Assembly: GCF_016065055.1 (NCBI RefSeq)
Contig: NZ_CP065856.1
Coordinates: forward strand, 682,001-746,000
DNA from: Halosimplex litoreum
GTDB lineage: Archaea; Halobacteriota; Halobacteria; Halobacteriales; Haloarculaceae
Direction of reading: 5' to 3'
Length of the DNA: 64,000 nt
A program made the translations under genes and the position numbers. Shown piece by piece: positions 45,194-53,553 of the stretch; the first letter of the stretch is position 1, and every line of letters begins with the position of its first letter. Below the pieces are notes generated by a model that had not been told where the DNA came from, made no database searches, and saw only the letters and a program-made list of their open reading frames with translations.

Positions 45194-46059
45194 GTGTTCT
45201 GGTCGACGAAGACAGCCGCGTCGTGGTGCAGGGTATCACCGGCGGTGAGGGCAAGTTCCACACCGAACAGATGATCGAGTACGGGACGAACGTCGTCGCC
45301 GGCGCCGTCCCCGGCAAGGGCGGCCAGGAGGTCGCGGGCGTCCCCGTCTACGACACCGTCGCCCAGGCCGCCGAGGCCGAGGACGCCGACACGTCGGTCG
45401 TGTTCGTCCCGCCGGCGTTCGCCGGCGACGCCTGCTTCGAGGCGCTCGACGCCCCGCTCGACCTCGTCGTCGCCATCACCGAGGGCATCCCGACCCAAGA
45501 CATGGCCCGCGTCAAGCGCGCCGAGGAAGAGACCGACACCCACCTGGTCGGCCCGAACTGCCCCGGCCTCATCACGCCGGGCGAGGCGAAACTGGGCATC
45601 CTCCCGGGCAACATCTTCGAGGCCGGCCGCGTCGGCCTCGTCTCCCGCTCGGGCACGCTGACCTACCAGGTCGTCGACAGCCTCACCCAGCGCGGCATCG
45701 GCCAGTCGACCGCCATCGGTATCGGCGGCGACCCGATCATCGGCACCTCGTTCATCGAAGCGCTCTCGCTGTTCGAGGACGACCCCGACACGGACGCGGT
45801 CGTCATGTGCGGCGAGATCGGCGGCGAGGACGAGGAGCAGGCCGCCGCGTTCATCGACGAGCACATGTCGACGCCGGTCGCCGGCTTCATCGCCGGCCGC
45901 ACCGCCCCGCCGGGCAAGCGCATGGGCCACGCCGGCGCCATCGTCTCCGGCTCGGGCACCGGCACCGCCCAGTCGAAGATCGACGCGCTCGAATCCGCGG
46001 GCGTCCCCGTCGGCGACACCCCCGAGGAAGTCGTCGACAACGTCGAAGACCTGCTGTAA
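45190..46059 (+). CDS. sucD: Succinate-CoA ligase (ADP-forming) alpha subunit
   Basis: 289 aa. Rossmann CoA-binding N-terminal domain ([35 protein letters not shown]), [21 protein letters not shown], and the active-site histidine loop [13 protein letters not shown], phosphorylated during catalysis. Translationally coupled to sucC. Forms the heterotetrameric enzyme. Confidence 0.97.
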
Positions 46060-46147
46060 GGCTCCGTCTCTCCCCGTTTCTGCGGTTTCGCGCTCGTCAC
46101 CGGCCGATAGGAAGGGCTTTGTTCCGACGAGTCGAGTTGCCGACAAG

Positions 46148-46549
46148 ATGAGTGCCCTCCCCGACGAGTGGGCCGAACCCGGCTCGTCGGCCGGGACGCT
46201 CGTCGACCTCGCCTGGGTCGCGGTGTGTGTCCTGGGATTCGGCGCGCTCGCCGCCGTCGAGCCGCTGTTCTTCGAGGTCCCCGTGACTACGACGCGAGTC
46301 GCCGTCGCCGCGCTCCTCGGCGTCCCGCTGGCCGTCGCGCTCGTCGTGCTCTCGACCGAGAGCGAGCGCGCCCGTGCGCTCTGGACGGAGCGCTATACTC
46401 GCCGGTTCGCCGTGCTGTTCGCGTTCAGTATGGGGATGCAGTTGCTCCTGCGACTCGCTCCGGGGTGGACGGTCCTCGTGACGCTCGCGACCGCACTGGC
46501 CGCGATTCCGCTGCGAGTGGTCGCGTACTACCACCACCGCAGGCGGTAA
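46148..46549 (+). CDS. Small polytopic membrane protein, unknown
   Basis: 133 aa with four hydrophobic segments (about residues 18-42, 48-68, 85-105, 106-125) separated by basic loops such as ERYTRRF and ending YYHHRRR. The composition is that of an integral membrane protein with an Arg/His-rich cytoplasmic tail. No family recognised. A GCTTTGTT element about 27 nt upstream may be its promoter. Confidence 0.6.
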   Translation: MSALPDEWAEPGSSAGTLVDLAWVAVCVLGFGALAAVEPLFFEVPVTTTRVAVAALLGVPLAVALVVLSTESERARALWTERYTRRFAVLFAFSMGMQLLLRLAPGWTVLVTLATALAAIPLRVVAYYHHRRR

Positions 46550-46645
46550 CGGCTGGCAGCGAGCGGACTGCCCGGACCGATCCCGTCGCCGGCCACAACG
46601 CGTTCCGCGGACGGAAGGTACTTCTCCGTCCATACGACAGAGGGA

Positions 46646-48805
46646 GTGAACACCGTGAGCGACCGAGAAGACGACGCGGACCCGCGGTTCGAGGCAACGA
46701 CGGATCCGACGGGGGTCAGGATCGTCGACCCGATCGAGGCCGTCGACTTCGAGATCGGGACGGACCGGCCGGTCGAGCCGACTCCGGCAGATCCCGGGAC
46801 GTTCGACGTGCCCGTCGACACCGCGGCGACGATCGAGACGACTGAGGTCCGGTTTCCGTATCACGTCGGCGTGGTCGTCAGGACGAGGGACGGCGAACAG
46901 GTCGCGGAGGTCTTCTCGGCGGACGAGCGGGAAGTTCCCACGGGGAGATACACCCTCGAACTGAGTACGACAGCAGTCAAGCTCTACTTCCACGCGGAGG
47001 GGCCCCTCTCGATACAGACGTACGACGACCGGGCGCGGGTCGACTTCGAGTCGCGAACGCGGGTCCGGATCGGCGCCCGGAGCTATCACGAATCACCCGC
47101 GGCGACGATCGCGACGACCGCCGACCCGGCGGACCTCGCGGCGGCGATCTCGCTGTTCGGGTCGGCGCTGAAGACGACCTCGCCGGAGCGGTCCTGGCCG
47201 ACGCTCCGGGGCTACCCGCCGCTCGTCGAAGTCGGCGACCGACTTCACGCACCCGACGCGCTCTCGTCACCGGATACCGGCGTGTCGATCACGATACGGC
47301 CCCGACTGGCCGATTGCTTCGCGGTCGCCCCGCTCGCGTTCTACCTCGGCGCGACGGTCGAGATCGGAGAGGACCCCTCTCTCCGCGCGGATGGACGGGA
47401 GTGGTCGCTGACAACGGCAGGTGACCTCCCCGCGACGGCGACAGATGTCCTGCAGCGGCAGTTCACGCTCGACTGCGTGGTCCGAACCGCCGGACGTTTC
47501 GACATCGACCTCGCCGAGCGAACCGCGGTCGAGTCGCGCCTGCCGTTCGATATCGAAGCGATGTACGAAGCGGATCTACAGAGCCGGACCGCCGAGTTCA
47601 TGGACGTGTCACGCGAGCGTCTCGCCGACGCGATCCCGCGCTGGAAACTCACGGCCGACGTCGTTCCGAGCGTGGATCGGCTGGACGCACTCCCGCACCT
47701 CGCGGCCGAACTGGCGGCGGTCCGCTGTCCCGACGCCGCTATGTTAAACGACCCCGAACCCGGAAACCGGGATCGGCGGTCGGGGTGGTCTCGGCGGCGA
47801 TGGACCTCTGCGGGGGCAGATACCCAGACGGGATCGATGCGGTCCGCCGGAGAGGCGTGGAACGAGCGGCTCGTCTACCCGCCCCGGTGTTCCAGTGTCG
47901 AACACGCCTTTCTCGGCGACGGCGTGCCGGTCGGAACGAGCAAGATGACGGCGAGCGCGTACGAACGGAAGCTCGACCGCGAACGCTCCGACGAAACGAG
48001 GATCGACATCACCGTCGTGGGCCCCGGCGACCGGACCGGCGAAGACGGTACAGTCGCGGACATCTACTCACGGGAGGGGCTGGAATCGTTCGACACGACG
48101 GTGGTCGCCGATCCGTCCACTGTCGAACTCCAGGCGGCCCTCGCGAGAGACACCGACTTCCTCCACTACGTCGGCCACGTAGACGACCGCGGTATCGAGT
48201 GCGCCGACGGGTTCGTCGACGTGCGGACCGTCGACGACGTGGGTGCCGAGCTGTTCTTCCTCAACGGTTGCACGTCGTTCGCTCAGGGGCGAGCGCTGGT
48301 GGACGAGGGAGCGGCGGGCGGTATCGTGACGGTCGCGGATATCTTCGACAGCGTCGCGACCCGCGTCGGCGAGTCGCTGGCTCGACTGCTCGGGCAGGGC
48401 TACTCCCTGTGCTCGGCGCTCCGCGTCCTCGGTGCTGCGACGGTGTTCCCGGCGGAGATCTACACCGTCGTCGGCGACGGTTCGGTCTCGGTGACGACGA
48501 ACGAATCTGTCGTTCCCATCGGATACCGGCTCTCGTGGGACGACGGGCTGGTCGTCGCTCCGTTCTGTTTCCCGACTGAGAAAGCACCACTCGGAACCGT
48601 TACCGTTCCATTCTCCACCGATAACGGTCGACACGTCATCGCTTCGGGGGATGGCACCCGAATCGAGACGACCGTCGACGCGTTCGTCGACACCCTCGAC
48701 ACGGAGCCGTACCCCGTCTTCATCGACGACGAACTCCACTGGTCGCCCGATCTCACCCGCGAGGACATCGAAGCGTGGGTCGAGACGGTGCGCGAGCGTG
48801 CGTGA
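46646..48805 (+). CDS. CHAT-domain (caspase-like) protein
   Basis: 719 aa from GTG 46646; a GTG at 46655 (SDREDD) is an equally likely start. No signal peptide or TM. The C-terminal part (about 450-620) has the CHAT/caspase-like layout. A beta strand RIDITVVGPGD leads to LQAALARDTDFLHYVGHVDDRG with the candidate catalytic His511, then AELFFLNGCTSFAQG with candidate Cys542. LVDEGAAGGIVTVADIFDSVA and the Ala-Leu-Arg helix follow. The N-terminal 400 residues are a beta-rich region of no known family. CHAT proteases act in programmed-death and defence pathways elsewhere; a role here is not shown. Neighbours: sucCD and a DUF3891 protein. Confidence 0.75.
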   Translation: MNTVSDREDDADPRFEATTDPTGVRIVDPIEAVDFEIGTDRPVEPTPADPGTFDVPVDTAATIETTEVRFPYHVGVVVRTRDGEQVAEVFSADEREVPTGRYTLELSTTAVKLYFHAEGPLSIQTYDDRARVDFESRTRVRIGARSYHESPAATIATTADPADLAAAISLFGSALKTTSPERSWPTLRGYPPLVEVGDRLHAPDALSSPDTGVSITIRPRLADCFAVAPLAFYLGATVEIGEDPSLRADGREWSLTTAGDLPATATDVLQRQFTLDCVVRTAGRFDIDLAERTAVESRLPFDIEAMYEADLQSRTAEFMDVSRERLADAIPRWKLTADVVPSVDRLDALPHLAAELAAVRCPDAAMLNDPEPGNRDRRSGWSRRRWTSAGADTQTGSMRSAGEAWNERLVYPPRCSSVEHAFLGDGVPVGTSKMTASAYERKLDRERSDETRIDITVVGPGDRTGEDGTVADIYSREGLESFDTTVVADPSTVELQAALARDTDFLHYVGHVDDRGIECADGFVDVRTVDDVGAELFFLNGCTSFAQGRALVDEGAAGGIVTVADIFDSVATRVGESLARLLGQGYSLCSALRVLGAATVFPAEIYTVVGDGSVSVTTNESVVPIGYRLSWDDGLVVAPFCFPTEKAPLGTVTVPFSTDNGRHVIASGDGTRIETTVDAFVDTLDTEPYPVFIDDELHWSPDLTREDIEAWVETVRERA

Positions 48806-48846
48806 CCGGCCGACGCGCCTTTGACCGCGCCGGCCCAACACGTCGT

Positions 48847-49737
48847 GTGATCGTCGCAGAGACGGCCGAGGGCTACCAGTTCGTCACGCAGCCGGACCAC
48901 GCGGCCCTCGCGGGCCAGTTCGCCGACGCCTGGGGCAACGACGACTTCGACCGCCCCGAGCCGTTCGACTCGCTGGTTCTCGCGGCGTACGCCCACGACA
49001 CGGGCTGGCGGACCTACGACCGCCGTCCGCACCTCGCCGACGGCGACCCGGTCGACTTTCGGGAGATGCCCGCCGAGCCGTGGATCGCCCTCTACGACGA
49101 GGGGATCGACGCCGTCGCCGAGATGGACGCCTACGCCGGCCTGCTCGTCTCGATGCACGGCGCGGGCCTGCGAAACCAGCGGTACGGGCTCTCCCCGTCG
49201 TGGCCCGAAACGCCCCCGGAGTATCGCGAGTTCGTCGACCGCGAGCACCGACGCCAGCGCCGACTGCTCGAGGGGCTCCTCGACAGTGAGGGCGGTGGCG
49301 CCCGCGAGGACGGAACGGCGAGCGGGGCTCCCGATTCGTCGGCGACCGGGGCCGATCGCGATCTCCTCCGATCGCTGCACGCCGACGGGGGAGTGCCGGA
49401 CGGCTACGACGGGCGGCTGTGGGCGGACTACCGCCGGCTCCAGGCGTGGGACGCCCTCTCGCTTGCGTTCTGTCTCACGGACGACCCGCCCGGATACGAC
49501 GAGATCGGAGCCGTCCCGACGAGCGACCCCCGCGGCGACACGACGCTGTCGGTCGCCCGAGTCGGCGCCGAAGCGTACACGATCGATCCCTATCCGTTCG
49601 AGGCGTCGCCGCTGGCCGTCAGTGTCCCCGTCCGGACAGTCGCGAAGCCGATCGGCGACGAATCGTCGCTCGCACGCGCCTACTACGGGTCGGGCCCCGA
49701 AACCAGACGGTTCACTCTCCGGCGAGCCGAAGCGTGA
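48847..49737 (+). CDS. DUF3891 family protein
   Basis: 296 aa from GTG 48847. Opening MIVAETAEGYQFVTQPDHAALAGQFADAWGND and VLAAYAHDTGWRTYDRRPHLADGDPVDFREMP are DUF3891 hallmarks; AYAGLLVSMHGAGLRNQRYG follows. The pattern QPDHA...HDxGW...H resembles a metal-binding helical (HD-like) pocket, so a hydrolase is possible, but no activity is established. A Gly/Asp-rich insert lies about residues 138-178. It lies 41 nt downstream of the CHAT gene on the same strand and may be co-transcribed. Confidence 0.82.
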   Translation: MIVAETAEGYQFVTQPDHAALAGQFADAWGNDDFDRPEPFDSLVLAAYAHDTGWRTYDRRPHLADGDPVDFREMPAEPWIALYDEGIDAVAEMDAYAGLLVSMHGAGLRNQRYGLSPSWPETPPEYREFVDREHRRQRRLLEGLLDSEGGGAREDGTASGAPDSSATGADRDLLRSLHADGGVPDGYDGRLWADYRRLQAWDALSLAFCLTDDPPGYDEIGAVPTSDPRGDTTLSVARVGAEAYTIDPYPFEASPLAVSVPVRTVAKPIGDESSLARAYYGSGPETRRFTLRRAEA

Positions 49738-49807
49738 CCGGTCGCCGTAGCGGTCGCGAGCCATACGTTTATTACCGACCCCGCACCCCACACGACAAAG
49801 AGAAACT

Positions 49808-51829
49808 GTGAGTGAGATGGGACGCGACGTGCGGGTGCTTCACGTCGACGACGACGAGGATTTGGCGGCGGTCGCGAGCGACTACCTCGAGCTGGAGAGC
49901 GACCGGCTCTCGGTGGCGACCGTCTCCGATCCGGAACGGGCGCTGGACCGGATCGGCTCGGAGTCGTTCGACTGCGTCGTCAGCGACTACCAGATGCCGG
50001 GGATGTGCGGCTTCCAGCTGCTGGAGGCGGTCAGGGCCGAGTACCCGGACCTGCCGTTCGTCCTCTTCACCGGCAAGGGGAGCGAAGAGGTGGCGAGCGA
50101 GGCGGTGTCGGCCGGCGTGACCGACTACCTCCAGAAGGAAGCCGGGACCGAGCAGTACGCGGTGCTCGCGAATCGCATCGAGAACGCCGTCGCCGCGGCA
50201 CGGGCCGAACGGCGGGCCGAACGTCAGGAGCGAATCACCGCACTGGTCAGGGACATCAACCGGCGGCTGGTCGAGGCCGAGACCGTCGCGGCGGTCGACC
50301 GCGCGGTCTGCGAGGCGTTCGCCGACTCGGAGACCTACCGGTTCGCGTGGATCGGCGAGCCCGACCCGGAGACGGGCGAGATCGTCACGCGTGCCGCCGC
50401 GGGCGGCGCCGACGAGTACCTCGCGGAAGTGACGGTCCGCCACGACGACACGCCGCGTGGGCGGGGCCCGGCCGGACGAGCGGCTCGCTCGGGCGAAGTC
50501 CAGTACGCCGCGAGCGTCTCCGACGACGAGACGCTCGATGCCTGGCGGACTGTCGCCGAACGCCACGGAGTCGAGTCGGTGGTCACCGTCCCGCTGTCGG
50601 CGGAGGCCGGACTCCACGACGTGCTCGCCGTCTACGCGGACACGGCCGACGCGGCCAGCGAGACCGAGCGGGCGGTGCTCGCGGAGCTCGGCGACACCGT
50701 CGGCGAGGCCCAGGCGGCCGCCGAGACGCGCCGCCGGCTCGAGGGGCTGCACGCGGTGACCCGCGAGCTGGTCGACGCCGAGACGAAATCGGAGGTGGCG
50801 CGGCTGACCGTCGACGCCGTCCGCGACACGCTGGGCTACCCGAACAACCTCGTCAGACTGCTCGACGAGGACGCCGACCGGCTCAGGCCCGTCGCTATCT
50901 CGGAGGGCGCGGCGGTGATGCTCGGCGACCGGCCGGCCTACCCCGTCGGCGAGGGGACCGCCGGCCGCGCCTTCGCCGACGGCGAGACGCTCGTCGTCGA
51001 CGACGTGCAAGCGGTCGACGACGGCTACGACCGCAAGGACGCCCGCGCGTCGATGTACGTCCCTATCGGGGAGTACGGGACACTCTCGATCGGCGACAGC
51101 GCAGCCGGCGCGTTCGACGACTCGGACGTGTCCCTCGCCGAGATATTCGCGGCCAACGCCGAGGCGGCGCTCGACCGCGTCGAGCAGGCCCAGACCCGCA
51201 AGCGACAGAACGAGCGGCTCTCGGCGTTCACCAGCGTCGTCTCACACGACCTGCGGAACCCGCTGTCGGTGCTCGTCGGGTCGCTCCCGCTCGCCGAGGA
51301 GACCGGCGAGGACGAGCACTTCCAGCGGTGTTACCGCGCGCTCGACCGGATGGAGCGACTCATCGACGACCTCCTCCGGCTGGCCCGCGAAGGGGAGACC
51401 GTCGACGCGCCGGCGCCCGTCGACCTCGCGACCATCGCACGCGACGCCTGGGACACCGTCGACACCGCCGGTGCCGCGCTCAGCGTCGAGACCGACGCGA
51501 CTGTCGTCGCCGACGGCTCGCGGCTCCGGCAGCTCGTCGAGAACCTCGTCCGGAACTCGGTCGAACACGGTGGCGACGCGGTCACCGTCACCGTCGGCGA
51601 CCGCTCCGACGGCGACGGTTTCTTCGTCGCCGACGACGGCCCCGGGATAGACGAGGACGACCGCGAGCGCGTCTTCGAGAGCGGCTTCTCGACCTCGCCG
51701 GCGGGCACCGGATTCGGGCTCGCGATCGTCGCCGAGATCGCGTCGGCCCACGGCTGGTCGGTCTCGGTGACCGATAGCGACGCCGGCGGCGCTCGATTCG
51801 AGGTCCACGGCGTCGACACTCGCGAGTGA
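49808..51829 (+). CDS. Hybrid histidine kinase: REC-GAF-GAF-HisKA-HATPase
   Basis: 673 aa from GTG 49808 (an ATG at 49817 is possible). Receiver domain residues 7-120 with acidic VDDDED and phospho-acceptor Asp60 (VVSDYQMPG). Two GAF-like domains (about 150-300 and 315-460). HisKA FTSVVSHDLRNPL with His480. HATPase: NLVRNSVEHGG (N box), DDGPGI and GTGFGLAI. No TM segments, so a cytoplasmic sensor. Receiver-first kinases are common in haloarchaea and often act with small output partners; none is adjacent. ATTAC-rich promoter sequence at about 49768-49778. Confidence 0.92.
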   Translation: MSEMGRDVRVLHVDDDEDLAAVASDYLELESDRLSVATVSDPERALDRIGSESFDCVVSDYQMPGMCGFQLLEAVRAEYPDLPFVLFTGKGSEEVASEAVSAGVTDYLQKEAGTEQYAVLANRIENAVAAARAERRAERQERITALVRDINRRLVEAETVAAVDRAVCEAFADSETYRFAWIGEPDPETGEIVTRAAAGGADEYLAEVTVRHDDTPRGRGPAGRAARSGEVQYAASVSDDETLDAWRTVAERHGVESVVTVPLSAEAGLHDVLAVYADTADAASETERAVLAELGDTVGEAQAAAETRRRLEGLHAVTRELVDAETKSEVARLTVDAVRDTLGYPNNLVRLLDEDADRLRPVAISEGAAVMLGDRPAYPVGEGTAGRAFADGETLVVDDVQAVDDGYDRKDARASMYVPIGEYGTLSIGDSAAGAFDDSDVSLAEIFAANAEAALDRVEQAQTRKRQNERLSAFTSVVSHDLRNPLSVLVGSLPLAEETGEDEHFQRCYRALDRMERLIDDLLRLAREGETVDAPAPVDLATIARDAWDTVDTAGAALSVETDATVVADGSRLRQLVENLVRNSVEHGGDAVTVTVGDRSDGDGFFVADDGPGIDEDDRERVFESGFSTSPAGTGFGLAIVAEIASAHGWSVSVTDSDAGGARFEVHGVDTRE

Positions 51830-51892
51830 ACGCGAGCGGACCGCTCTCGCCGCGCCAAAGCGATTTATCGCCGGCCGTCCACGTGGTGTGAT

Positions 51893-52078
51893 ATGGAAGA
51901 CCAGGCGTGGCGGTCGGTCGAAGTCGTCCGAAACAAACAGGGCGAACCCCACGTGCTCCAGCAGAAGGTGACGGTGTACACCGCCGGCGTCACCGAGGAG
52001 TCCTCGGGCTACACGAAACCGGAGGTCCAGCATCGCCTCGTCCCGCTGCGGAGCCTCGTCGAGTTCGACGGCGGGTGA
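51893..52078 (+). CDS. Small conserved-looking haloarchaeal protein
   Basis: 61 aa: MEDQAWRSVEVVRNKQGEPHVLQQKVTVYTAGVTEESSGYTKPEVQHRLVPLRSLVEFDGG. Beta-rich, no TM, no zinc motif. The GATTTATCG box at 51862-51870 is 27 nt before the ATG, an ideal leaderless promoter that supports its being real. No family recognised. Confidence 0.65.
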   Translation: MEDQAWRSVEVVRNKQGEPHVLQQKVTVYTAGVTEESSGYTKPEVQHRLVPLRSLVEFDGG

Positions 52079-52138
52079 GCCGAAGACGCGTGTGCGTGCG
52101 ATACTTTATGAGAGAGGCCGCGACCACTCCCCCTCGCC

Positions 52139-52696
52139 GTGGGAGCGCGCACGCTGGTCGCGGTCGAACGCGACGCCGGCGGGTACGACCTGCACCGCTC
52201 GCAGTGGGGCGGCGAGTGCCTCGACCGGTTGGTCGACCTCGTTCGGGCCGACGAGGCGCCTCCCGACCTCGTCGACCCGGAACCGTTCCGTTCGGGCGCG
52301 TCGGTCGACGAACTCCTCGGCTCGCTCGATCCCCGTGAGTACGAGGCGCTCGTCGTCGCCGACGACCGGACCGAGGCGTACCTGGTCTACCGGCTGGGCA
52401 TCGAGACCGGTCGGGAGGCCGCGACCGCAGACGACGATGCGGTCGCCGCCACCGGCGTAGACGGCGTGACCGCTGCCGAGACGGCGGCGCTCGTTCCATG
52501 GCCGGGCGAGGCCGGAGGCGAGCGACTCCGTCGGTTCGTCCGGACTGCGAAGGAGGTGCTCGGCGACGCGGTCGACGCCGGCCTCCTGTCCGCCCCCGGG
52601 GCGACGCGATATCTCGCCGTCCGGCTCGCTCGCCACCCCGAGACACCCGACTGCGACGGGATCGTCTGGATCGATGGAGGTGACTCGCGACCCTGA
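52139..52696 (+). CDS. DUF6735-like haloarchaeal protein
   Basis: 185 aa from GTG 52139. The N terminus MGARTLVAVERDAGGYDLHRSQWGGECLDRLVDLVRADEAP resembles the DUF6735 family of haloarchaea (from memory). Residues about 60-110 look like the family's strand YEALVVADDRTEAYLVYRL. Helical C terminus (GERLRRFVRTAKEVLGDAVDAGLL). Function unknown. A ACTTTATG box about 33 nt upstream is a plausible promoter. Confidence 0.7.
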   Translation: MGARTLVAVERDAGGYDLHRSQWGGECLDRLVDLVRADEAPPDLVDPEPFRSGASVDELLGSLDPREYEALVVADDRTEAYLVYRLGIETGREAATADDDAVAATGVDGVTAAETAALVPWPGEAGGERLRRFVRTAKEVLGDAVDAGLLSAPGATRYLAVRLARHPETPDCDGIVWIDGGDSRP

Positions 52697-52753
52697 CGCC
52701 CTGGCCGGTCCCGTGTCGCGCGGTTTTTGACCCCCGACCCCCAATCGGGAGGC

Positions 52754-53512
52754 GTGACTGCCGTCGAGGACGGACTCCGACTGGAGACACACCAGCGCCC
52801 GAGCCACGAGACCGCACGGGACCTCGTGGCGAAAGCCGTCGATACCGGCGCGCTCGTGACCGTCGTCGGCCGCTGTACCGTCGACTACCAGGGCCGCGCG
52901 TCGAGCACGCTGGGCCCCGGCGAGCGACTGGTGATGCTCAAGCCCGACGGCGCCGCCCTGGTCCACACCGACGAGGGCCAGCAGCCGGTCAACTGGCAAC
53001 CCCCCGACTGCGACCACGAGACCCGCCTGGACGAGGGCCACCTCGTCGTCGAGAGCCACCGCGAGACGCCGGCGGAACACCTCCGCGTCGACTTCGAGGC
53101 GGTGCTGGAGGTGTCGGCCTACGGGCTGACCGACGAACGAGACCTCTCGCTGTCGGGCACCGAGGAGGACCTCCGTCAGCGAGTCTTGGACGAGCCGTCC
53201 CTGATCGAGGAGGGGTTCGTGCCGCTGGCGACCGAGCGCGGGACCCCCGCCGGTGCGGTCGACATCTACGGTGAAGACGCCGACGAACGGGCCGTGGCCG
53301 TCGAACTCAAGCGACGACGCGTCGGTCCCGACGCCGTAGGCCAGCTCGGCCGGTACGTCGACGCGCTGGAGCGGGACCTGCACGCCGACCGCGAGGTGCG
53401 GGGCATCCTCGTCGCGCCGTCGGTCACCGACCGCGCCGGTCGGTTGCTCGCCGAGCGCGGGCTGGAGTTCGTGCCGCTGACGCCCACTGGCGGGCCGGAC
53501 ACCGACGGCTGA
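52754..53512 (+). CDS. nucS: Endonuclease NucS/EndoMS
   Basis: 252 aa from a GTG at 52754, with TTTTTGA about 27 nt upstream. The N-terminal DNA-binding/dimerisation domain (TVVGRCTVDYQGRASSTLGPGERLVMLKPDG) is followed by the RecB-like nuclease domain. Catalytic residues: Asp170 (AGAVDIYGED) and Glu184/Lys186 (VAVELKRRR), then VGQLGRYVDAL. Makes double-strand cuts at mismatches or cleaves branched DNA. It faces mutS tail to tail. Confidence 0.93.
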   Translation: MTAVEDGLRLETHQRPSHETARDLVAKAVDTGALVTVVGRCTVDYQGRASSTLGPGERLVMLKPDGAALVHTDEGQQPVNWQPPDCDHETRLDEGHLVVESHRETPAEHLRVDFEAVLEVSAYGLTDERDLSLSGTEEDLRQRVLDEPSLIEEGFVPLATERGTPAGAVDIYGEDADERAVAVELKRRRVGPDAVGQLGRYVDALERDLHADREVRGILVAPSVTDRAGRLLAERGLEFVPLTPTGGPDTDG

Positions 53513-53553
53513 CCGGGACACCGTTCGCACGCCGTTGCCGGTCGGCGCCGCCG

